A stretch of 64,000 nt of DNA from the NCBI RefSeq assembly GCF_030408395.1, contig NZ_CP046980.1, positions 2,232,001 to 2,296,000 of the forward strand, read 5' to 3'. Both the position numbers and the translations under genes were made by a program. Under the pieces are notes generated by a model that worked only from the letters and a program-made list of their open reading frames with translations, was not told the origin of the DNA and searched no databases. Positions 38,301-44,556 of the stretch are shown piece after piece. The stretch's first letter is position 1. The number at the start of each line of letters is the position of its first letter. The stretch comes from Corynebacterium aquatimens (GTDB taxonomy: Bacteria; Actinomycetota; Actinomycetes; Mycobacteriales; Mycobacteriaceae).

Positions 38301-38752
38301 GTAACGTTCGGGTCGCCACCGGTCAGAACGACCTCGTTAAGTGTTGCGTTCTGCGGCAGGTCCAGCCAGACGTTCATCTGGTCAGCGGACTGAACGGATG
38401 CAAGCGCGATCTGTGCCGGTGCACCGACCTTGCCGAGTTCGACGACGTAATCAAACTGCTTGCCCTCTTCGACCTCAACCGGCGCGGTGACAGACGGCGC
38501 GAAGCGGATCATGTTGTATTTATCGCTACCGCCGTTGTAGACGCCCTCAGCGCCACCGAGCAGACCACGGAAAACACGCGGAACGTCAGCCTGCTTGATC
38601 TGCAGGTTGCAGCCCATGACCACCTTCATCTGGGTGGTCTTGACTTCCTGGGCGTCAGAGTGCGGAGCAACAACCAAACCAGCGGTCAGGGACGTAGCAG
38701 CCAGAGCTGCCAGTCCGATGTTGCGGCGGGTTGCCTTCGAGTTTGCGGACAT
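35345..38752 (-). CDS. Rib/YPDG-repeat surface protein with cysteine-containing head domain (1135 aa)
   Basis: ATG at 38752 follows GAGGAG. Signal peptide ~1-34 (MSANSKATRRNIGLAALAAT...). The N-terminal head (~40-270) begins MGCNLQIK and ends FVRCGLSE; its two cysteines match those of the 39023-42997 protein, so a disulfide is likely. Eight Rib/YPDG domains (~285-930), one carboxypeptidase-regulatory-like beta domain (~945-1030, LRIKVKGANGEPKANAEV), then the two-helix module: helix 1 ~1043-1060, connector QKQLGIFNPQIA ~1072-1083, helix 2 ~1090-1108, tail ETITVTIDKTTQN. A TTCA direct repeat of 11-bp period lies at 38867-38881 in its upstream region. Probably an envelope-anchored adhesin-like protein with a folded tip; ligand unknown. 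Confidence 0.9.
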   Translation of the reverse strand: MSANSKATRRNIGLAALAATSLTAGLVVAPHSDAQEVKTTQMKVVMGCNLQIKQADVPRVFRGLLGGAEGVYNGGSDKYNMIRFAPSVTAPVEVEEGKQFDYVVELGKVGAPAQIALASVQSADQMNVWLDLPQNATLNEVVLTGGDPNVTYKVEGNRIRLFQEGGADVSKWTEAGEAQWVHGGLKTKREQVNGIDQFVVDFPKVTLKMTPKDGTAGQEVAPYLDRTDPKAFSPKAFAQLYANANAVGQNANAFVRCGLSETDTTGGDNKTEKSDLFPSVKVKEAKQTEAATTTPTAKDAVTITKGDALPDAKAQLSGVPANATAKWTTTHTEIGDDQKGGIKVTYADGSTDDVNITVNVKRALTQAEQFDPKAIQDPKPVYYQGEPLPAAKDSVVEPDALPAGTTFEWKYPANKIGENLTGTVVITYPDGSKDEVTRPVAVRPKKTQADENDPKPITEPRLKYTLGDPDPDPRERIQDFDKLPAGTTAAWTSARGKVGPNLTGIITVTYPDGSKDEVRLPVDVSAAYAPQPKANPTDVAVGADIADEDAKAQIANADKAPEGTTFTWKTKPATTTAGVVTGVVTVKVPNKEAVDVEVQYEVIAADDNTWRPQVTTEVQTIEKDTDTATLTDSDAKNLVTNFDDAPADAKVAWKTKPDTSKAGATTGVITITTGEGADAKSVDRTVRFNVTETYKPEAKKDLKVEIGTEISDDAAVAAIANVPSAPFGTEYKWSKKPDTSKVGKTTGTVEVSIPGEAPQQVRVEVVTVPYEVTSSFEPKKNDTPADVAYGTDTSKWGEDEAASMIQNGIEAPEGTTYEWVTKPKTDAEGKQTGTIKVTVPGHVDPETNVAADKVFNVDVEINVVDAPVEVEPFVAKPAEGLKAKQGHLVKDIHARESIANKNDAPEGTTFAWKDKPSTQNIGPNTGVVIVKVPGQDKQEVTINYVIEPRDPETASEKPKEIKKSTLRIKVKGANGEPKANAEVNIKVNGVPFTRVTDANGEATIEIEETANVNVEYDGSNYYVDPANGAQIKVTEDGKPTPGTIAGAVISALLLVGAVVPIPGLKDAITNVQKQLGIFNPQIADIAAKAQPAVFGIAGIVGLGLTLNEIFGKNKLGKTENNKETITVTIDKTTQN

Positions 38753-38916
38753 TAAAAACTCCTCGTTGCGAGATGAGATGAAGCGAGTAGATGAAACCTA
38801 TTCACCGAAAACCGTAACGCCGTTGTCAGATAATTACAGCCCCCTTGCCATGACTCACAGAGGAAGTTCATCCCGAATTCAATCGGTTTTCACGTCAAGC
38901 ATTTGTTTGCGCGCAA

Positions 38917-38966
38917 AAAGACCGCATCCCCTCCCCGACCTACTGTCGGAGGGGAATGCGGTCTTT
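38917..38966 (-). terminator. Strong terminator of the 39023 gene
   Basis: AAAGACCGCAT and ATGCGGTCTTT form the outer stem, with a second stem CCCTCC/GGAGGG and CCGAC/GTCGG inside. A and T runs on both sides. Confidence 0.9.
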
Positions 38967-39022
38967 GAGAGGATCGTCCTCAAAGGATCGTCGCTAAGCG
39001 CGCGACTGCTCCTTGCGGGTCA

Positions 39023-42000
39023 TTACTTGTTCTCGACCTTCACTTCGACCTTGCCGCCGAGCGTCGTGCCAAGCACGCCACCCAGGATCGCAATGCCAGC
39101 GAGGCTACCGACGATCGGCTGTGCCTTCTCCACCATGCCTGCGAGCTCAGGGTTGAAGAAGCCCGCCTGCTTCTGGAAGTTGGTAATGGCCTCCTTCATG
39201 CCCGGGATCGGGATGAAGCTCAACGCGATCGCAGCGATTCCGAAGATGGAGCCCAGCACTGCACCAACGATTTCGCCGGTGGAGAGCTTCTTCTTTGCGG
39301 TGCCCTTCTTCAGGTCGACCGTCCAGATCGATTCCTTGCCCTCGGTGTCCTTGACCTTGACCTCGAACTTCTCAATGCCTGCTGGCAGGTCGCCGTCCTT
39401 GATCTCAACCTTGCCGTCCGCACCAACAGTGAGCTCCTTGTCCACACCGTTGACGTTCACCGTGAGGGTGTCGCCCGGCTTGAACGCAGCCTGGCCGTTA
39501 GCGCCCTTGACCAGGACGGTGACCTTCTTATCGGTGGTCGGCGCAGGTGCTGGCTCCTCCGTCGTCGTCGACGTCGAAGTCGTGGTCGGCGACGTGGAGG
39601 TGCTGGTCTCCGTCACTGTCGTGGTCGTCGGCGTCGCGGTGCTTTCCGTCTCCGTCACCGTCGTGGTCGGCGGGGTGGAGGTGCTCTCCGTCTCCGTCAC
39701 AGTCGTGGTGGGCGCTGGGCTCTCCGGATCCGGCTGGCTGCTCTTTGCCTTCACCGTGTAGTTAACGGTGATGTCCTGCGGTTCCGCACCCGGAACGGCG
39801 ATCGTGACAACACCGGTGGTCGGGCCAGCCTCCGTGGTGACAGGCTTAGTCTTCCAAGCGAAGGTGGTGCCTGCCGGTGCCTGGTCCGCGTTGGTGAACT
39901 GTGCCTTCGCGTCCTCGTCCTTGATCGACGCACCCTGCTCAACCTCGGTTGCGGTGGACTTCTTCACCGGCATGTAGGTGGAGGTGACCTTGATAGTCAC
40001 AGGAACTTCAACGGCGTCCTTACCCGGAACGGTGACCTTGATGGTGCCCTTCGCCTCGCCAACCTTGTCGGTCTTCGGCTGGGTACCCCACTCGAAGGTG
40101 GTGCCAGCCGGGGCCTTGGCGGCGTTGGTGATCAGGGCCTTGGCGCCTTCCGGCTTGATCTCGGTGCCGATGGCAACTTCTGCACCCTGCTTGACGGTGG
40201 GTGCGTAGGAGGACGTCACGTTGTACACGACCTCGAGCTCGACCGCGTCCTTGTCCGGCGCGGTGACCTTGATGGTGCCCTTGGACTCGCCGACCTTGTC
40301 GGTCGCGGGGACCTTCACCCACTCGAAGGTGGTGCCGAACGGCGCGTCCGCAGCGTTGGCAACGTGTGCCTCAGCCGTGGTTGCGTTGTTCTCCACCGTC
40401 GTGCCGATCTCAACGTCCTGCTTGTCCACGGCCTTTGGCGCGTAGACAGTGACGACGTTGTACTTCACCGTGCGCTCGTAGGTCTTTTCGCCAGCTGTGA
40501 TCTTGATCGTGCCGGTCTTCTCACCCGGTGTGGCGGTATCTGGCGTCTCTACCCACTCGTAGGTAGCGTCCTGCGGCGCGTCGGCGGCATCGGCGTTGGT
40601 GATCCATGCCTTGGCGTCAGTCGCGTCGATCTTCGCGCCGACCTCAACCTTCTTGGTCTTCTCATCCGCCTGAGGCAGCCAGGTCAGTTCGTCCTGGACC
40701 AGGTACGTCACGGTAATGTCGACCGCGTCCTTGCCCGGCACCGTCACCGTGACGACACCTTCGACGTTCTCCGCGGCCGTGGTGGTATCCGGCTTCGTCT
40801 TCCACACGAACGTGGTTCCAGCAGGCGCGTCGTTGGCGTTAGTGATCTGCGCCTTCGCATCCTCGTCAGAAATCGCCGTGCCGGTCTTGACCTGGGTCAC
40901 GTTCGCCTTGCCCTGCGGCTCCCACACGGCCTTCACGTTGACGGCAAGCCTCACCGTATCCGTGGAACCGTCGGAGTAGGTGACCTCGATGGTGCCCGTC
41001 TGGTTGTCGCGCACCTCGGTGTGTGTGGAGGTCCACTCAGCCTTCGTACCCGCCGGGAGCTTGTCAAAGTCCGCGATCTGGTCCGCTGCCGTGGGCAGCT
41101 CGTCGCCCTGGGTAATGGTGACAGCGCCCTTGGCCTTCGGGTCATTCTGCGATGCGAGGCTCGCCTTGACGTTTACGACGATCTCAACGGTATCCGCGGT
41201 GTCATCCGGGTACGTGACGGTGATCTTGCCCGGCTGGTTGTCACCAACGGTCTTGTGTTCCGAAGCCCATGCCGCCGTCGTACCAGCAGGCAGGTCGCCG
41301 AAGTCCGCGATCTGGTCCTTAGCCTCCGGCAGCTGCTTGCCCTCGATGATGGTGACAGGCGCCTTCGCCTTCGGGTCGTACTTGAGGTTGTCGTCCTTCT
41401 TCTTCACGTTCACCGTGACGCTCACGGTGTCGGTGGAGTTGTCCGGGTAGGTGACGGTGATCTTTCCGGCCTGGCCATCCTTCACCTCGGTGTGCGTTGT
41501 CGCCCACGCTGCCTTAGTACCAGAGGGCAGGCTGCCGAATTCAGCGATCTGATCCTCAGCCTTCGGCAACGCGTCACCCTCGGTGATCTCGACAACGCCC
41601 TTAGCCTGCGGGTCGAAGGTCTCCGCCTGGGTAGCCTTCTTCTTCACGTTCACCTTGATAGCAACGGTGTCGGTGGTCTTGTCCGGGTAGGTGACGGTGA
41701 TCTTGCCGTCCTGGTTGTCGCCCACGTTCGTGTGCGTGGTTGCCCACGCAGCCGTGGTGCCAGCCGGGAGGTTAGCGAAGTCTGCGATCTGAGCCTTAGC
41801 GTCCGGCAGCGCGTCACCCTCGGTGATCGTGACAGCACCCTTGGCCTGCGGCTCGAAGGTCTCCGCCTGGGTAGCCTTCTTCTTCACGTTCACCTTGATG
41901 GCGACGGTGTCCGTGGTCTTATCCGGGTAGGTGACTGTAATCTTGCCGTCCTGGTTGTCGCCCACGTTCGTGTGCGTGGTTGCCCACGCAGCCGTGGTGC

Positions 42001-42997
42001 CAGCCGGGAGGTTAGCGAAGTCTGCGATCTGAGCCTTAGCGTCCGGCAGTGCATCGCCCTCGGTGATGGTGACAGCGCCCTTCGCCTTCGGGTCGTTGGC
42101 CTCATTATCCGGTGTCTTCTCCGGAGCAACGATCGAAACGGCAGAGAATTTATCGGATGGCAGATTCGTGCCATTCTTTTCACGCGGCCAGTAGGTGTCA
42201 TCCTCCGACAGGCCACAGCGGATAAAGCCGTTAGCACTGATGCTGCTAAACACAAGCTTCGCACTCGCGTCCGCGTAGAACTGAATCGGGAGGTCAGAAC
42301 CGAACTTGTCCGCGTCTACCTTAGGGAACCCAGCCTGGATCGTCGAACCAGGCTCACCGGTTGCCTTAAGCTTGATGGTTACTTTGGGGATCGCGATGTT
42401 GAAGTAGTCCCCAGACTTGGTTGCTTCGGCGCCCCCGTGGACGTAATCGCCCTTACCGGTCTTGGTCCACTTGGTCACATCCTTGCTTCCCTTAAGTGGT
42501 TCCGGAATCCAGATGCGCAGTTTGTTTCCAACCTTCTCCACCTTGACGTCAGCTAGCCCGCCTGATTGGGAGTGACTGACATACTCAGCGTTCTCAGGCA
42601 ACTCGTACCACATATTGAGCTGGCTAACGCGCGAAACATTTGCCGTCACCGCTGCCTTGATCTGCGCAGGAACGCCAACCGTACCGGCGTTAATTACGTA
42701 TTCAAACTCTTCACCGGGTGCCACTGTATCCGGTGCCGAAGTGCTGGCCATCGTAATCTTGAAATTGCTGTACTGCTTATTAGCAGCGTTGTAGACACCC
42801 TCGACACCAGAGGCTTGGCCCAACGGGATAGCCCCCGGGTCTTTGAGCTGCAGGTTGCAGGCGAGTGGCTGGCTGAGGTTAGTTTTAGTTTCAGCATCTG
42901 CCTGTGGGATCAGCACCAGACCAGCTGTCAGCGACGTTGCCGCGATACCTGCCAGCAGGCTGACGTTCCGGCGCTTCTTGGGGGACGAGGTAGACAT
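39023..42997 (-). CDS. Rib/YPDG-repeat surface protein with cysteine-containing head domain (1324 aa)
   Basis: ATG at 42997 follows AAGGAG. Signal peptide ~1-34 (MSTSSPKKRRNVSLLAGIAA...). The head domain (~40-275) starts LACNLQLKD and ends FIRCGLSEDD, matching the 35345-38752 protein. Ten Rib/YPDG domains follow (~295-1085); the first two are almost identical (GAVTITEGDALPDAKAQI), the third and fourth close. A Thr/Ser/Pro linker (~1088-1155, TTTVTETES units), one beta domain (~1160-1235) and the two-helix module end it: helix 1 ~1243-1261, connector QKQAGFFNPELA ~1275-1286, helix 2 ~1296-1310, tail KVEVKVENK. GTTCACC occurs twice upstream, at 43065 and 43097. Probably the same job as its paralogue with a longer reach. 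Confidence 0.9.
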   Translation of the reverse strand: MSTSSPKKRRNVSLLAGIAATSLTAGLVLIPQADAETKTNLSQPLACNLQLKDPGAIPLGQASGVEGVYNAANKQYSNFKITMASTSAPDTVAPGEEFEYVINAGTVGVPAQIKAAVTANVSRVSQLNMWYELPENAEYVSHSQSGGLADVKVEKVGNKLRIWIPEPLKGSKDVTKWTKTGKGDYVHGGAEATKSGDYFNIAIPKVTIKLKATGEPGSTIQAGFPKVDADKFGSDLPIQFYADASAKLVFSSISANGFIRCGLSEDDTYWPREKNGTNLPSDKFSAVSIVAPEKTPDNEANDPKAKGAVTITEGDALPDAKAQIADFANLPAGTTAAWATTHTNVGDNQDGKITVTYPDKTTDTVAIKVNVKKKATQAETFEPQAKGAVTITEGDALPDAKAQIADFANLPAGTTAAWATTHTNVGDNQDGKITVTYPDKTTDTVAIKVNVKKKATQAETFDPQAKGVVEITEGDALPKAEDQIAEFGSLPSGTKAAWATTHTEVKDGQAGKITVTYPDNSTDTVSVTVNVKKKDDNLKYDPKAKAPVTIIEGKQLPEAKDQIADFGDLPAGTTAAWASEHKTVGDNQPGKITVTYPDDTADTVEIVVNVKASLASQNDPKAKGAVTITQGDELPTAADQIADFDKLPAGTKAEWTSTHTEVRDNQTGTIEVTYSDGSTDTVRLAVNVKAVWEPQGKANVTQVKTGTAISDEDAKAQITNANDAPAGTTFVWKTKPDTTTAAENVEGVVTVTVPGKDAVDITVTYLVQDELTWLPQADEKTKKVEVGAKIDATDAKAWITNADAADAPQDATYEWVETPDTATPGEKTGTIKITAGEKTYERTVKYNVVTVYAPKAVDKQDVEIGTTVENNATTAEAHVANAADAPFGTTFEWVKVPATDKVGESKGTIKVTAPDKDAVELEVVYNVTSSYAPTVKQGAEVAIGTEIKPEGAKALITNAAKAPAGTTFEWGTQPKTDKVGEAKGTIKVTVPGKDAVEVPVTIKVTSTYMPVKKSTATEVEQGASIKDEDAKAQFTNADQAPAGTTFAWKTKPVTTEAGPTTGVVTIAVPGAEPQDITVNYTVKAKSSQPDPESPAPTTTVTETESTSTPPTTTVTETESTATPTTTTVTETSTSTSPTTTSTSTTTEEPAPAPTTDKKVTVLVKGANGQAAFKPGDTLTVNVNGVDKELTVGADGKVEIKDGDLPAGIEKFEVKVKDTEGKESIWTVDLKKGTAKKKLSTGEIVGAVLGSIFGIAAIALSFIPIPGMKEAITNFQKQAGFFNPELAGMVEKAQPIVGSLAGIAILGGVLGTTLGGKVEVKVENK
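41570..42090 (-). repeat. Near-identical ~240-bp Rib-domain repeats
   Basis: Successive Rib-domain units repeat at about 240-bp spacing and are almost identical at DNA level over two copies. Recent in-frame duplication. Confidence 0.8.
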
Positions 42998-43288
42998 TCA
43001 AACTCCTTGTATGTGAGGGAGGTGAGTGATGGATAAGAGACAGCGTACCGTTGTTGACACAACAGTTCACCCCTCAAAATGGTTTTCCCAGTTGAAGTTC
43101 ACCGTTTGTTAACTTTTATTGATGCATCATCATTTATGTATCTGGGGCGAATTCCCCACTTCATTCGGTGAGGTAGCTCGCTTAACAGCGCGTTAACACA
43201 GGAACATCAGCTATTCAACGGAAACGTGCACACCATAGTGTGCGGAAGGGGGATGAGGGGTTGGGGGCGGTCGTCGATAATTGGCTCT

Positions 43289-44098
43289 ATGAATAAAGAG
43301 GGGGAACTTGAATTGATTAAGAATGTTTACGCGCGTACCCGCAACTGCGTAGTCACAGGACCTGCGGCCGCCGTGCTGATGGGGGTGGCCACGGAGATGT
43401 GGGTGCGACACGCTGATCTGAAGCGGCGCAGCGGGACCAACGCCGGGCGGCAGACACGCAACAGTAAAGGAGCCGTGTATCGCAGCGGAGGTTTCGATCC
43501 CTCCCGCGTGGGAACAACGCACGGTGTCGCGCACGTCAGCGTGACACAGATGCTGCTGGACACATACCGCTATTACGGGCGGCTCGCGGCGCTTGTGTCC
43601 ATGGAATCCGCGCGGCAGAAATGGCCGATGCTGACCACCGAACGCCTCCTCGACCGCGCCAGCGAACTCCCGCAGGCCAACGGCATCAAACCGTTCCGGA
43701 GCCTCATCCGTTACTCCGTCGCGACATCTGAAAGCGCACTGGAAACACTCGGGCGGGACCAAATTATCCAAGCGAACCTGCCCGGAATCATCAGCATCGA
43801 ATACCAAGTAACCATCGAATGGGCCGACGACACCGGCCGAATCCGCCGCGCACGCGTAGACATGCTTATAAACGGATTCATCGCCATCGAATTCGACGGC
43901 GCCGGCAAGCTTCGCGGCGACTTCGGCGAGCCGCTTCAAACGCTTATCGACGAACGATCCCGCGAACGCGGCCTCCAAAACCGCGGATATGTCTTCCTGC
44001 GCGTGACCTGGAACGACATCCGCGACGGACGCGTTGCTGCGATGGTCCGCTCACTCATCCTCGCAACCGAGCAGGGACCCAAGCGGACGTTTTTCTAG
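43289..44098 (+). CDS. AbiEi/DUF559-like protein with PD-(D/E)XK-type nuclease fold (269 aa)
   Basis: ATG at 43289 is chosen as the start of the conserved part (MNKEGELELIKNVYARTRN); the ribosome site is weak and 43226 is an alternative. The N-terminal half (CVVTGPAAAVLMG..., TTHGVAHVSVTQ) resembles actinobacterial AbiEi-like/hypothetical proteins. The C-terminal half has a Vsr/DUF559-like core: Asp in RARVDMLING, then IAIEFDGAGKL (E-x-D), and the closing ERGLQNRGYVFLRVTWNDI. Such proteins are common solo genes in actinobacteria, of uncertain function. It stands alone between a divergently oriented surface gene and a repeat-rich intergenic region. A DNA-associated or toxin-antitoxin role is possible; not shown. 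Confidence 0.7.
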   Translation: MNKEGELELIKNVYARTRNCVVTGPAAAVLMGVATEMWVRHADLKRRSGTNAGRQTRNSKGAVYRSGGFDPSRVGTTHGVAHVSVTQMLLDTYRYYGRLAALVSMESARQKWPMLTTERLLDRASELPQANGIKPFRSLIRYSVATSESALETLGRDQIIQANLPGIISIEYQVTIEWADDTGRIRRARVDMLINGFIAIEFDGAGKLRGDFGEPLQTLIDERSRERGLQNRGYVFLRVTWNDIRDGRVAAMVRSLILATEQGPKRTFF

Positions 44099-44150
44099 CG
44101 CCCCGCCGCGCCGCGCGCTAAAACCGCCGCGCCGCGCCGCAATCTGAGAA

Positions 44151-44238
44151 GTGTCGAGCCGTTAATATTCACGCTTGCATTTCCCCTGTTCACGGCTCGA
44201 CACCTGGGGTGTTTGTGATCGACGGCTCGACACCTGGG
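44151..44238. repeat. Inverted repeat GTGTCGAGCCGT with a third copy
   Basis: GTGTCGAGCCGT at 44151-44162 is complemented exactly by ACGGCTCGACAC at 44192-44203, which recurs with CCTGGG attached at 44222-44238. Confidence 0.75.
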
Positions 44239-44305
44239 TGCGGTTGGGGTGCGGCGCGGGTGGGTGCGGGTGCGGTGCGGGTTGGGTGCGGATTAGACAT
44301 CGAGG

Positions 44306-44358
44306 TGAACGACACATGAACCTCAGCGGAACATTTGTGAATCCCCTGGTGAGATCAA
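44306..44358 (+). promoter_or_regulatory. Shared upstream element with 11-bp direct repeat, copy 4
   Basis: TGAAC at 44306 (as GGTGAAC) and 44317, GCGGAA about 20 bases on and CTGGT at 44346. It lies 251 bases before the 44557 start; subtracting the 84-base array gives 167, close to the spacing in the other three genes. Confidence 0.6.
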
Positions 44359-44436
44359 TTCTTCAGCGTGCGGGAAGTGTGGTGACGGCACTACTATTTC
44401 TCTGGAATATAACCGTTTACTGACAACCCTGGCAGA

Positions 44437-44520
44437 AATCTGTATTTGAAACTGTATTTAAATCTGTAATCGATTCTGTAATCGATTCTGAATTTGAATC
44501 GGTATTTGAATCTGTATTTG
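44437..44520 (+). repeat. Seven tandem 12-bp units in a gene leader
   Basis: Seven consecutive 12-base units of the type AATCTGTATTTG, with variants such as AATCTGTAATCG, ending 36 bases before the ATG at 44557. AT-rich in a GC-rich setting. Confidence 0.9.
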
Positions 44521-44556
44521 AGATTCCAGAGTCGTCACCACACGAGGAGCCCCGTC

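Larger units (their letters stand above)
44099..44556. other. Intergenic region rich in repeats
   Basis: 458 bases with no gene. Contents: GC-rich CCGCGCCG runs; an inverted/direct repeat of GTGTCGAGCCGT (44151, complement at 44192 and 44222); a G-rich stretch (44241-44290) with several GGG runs that could form a quadruplex; the shared 11-bp direct-repeat element (44306-44358); and a 12-bp tandem array (44437-44520). Confidence 0.7.

Noticed and set aside
44241..44290. G-quadruplex as a regulatory element
   Set aside because: Several GGG runs are present, but the stretch is part of a generally G/C-rich spacer and nothing ties it to a gene; noted only as content of the region.
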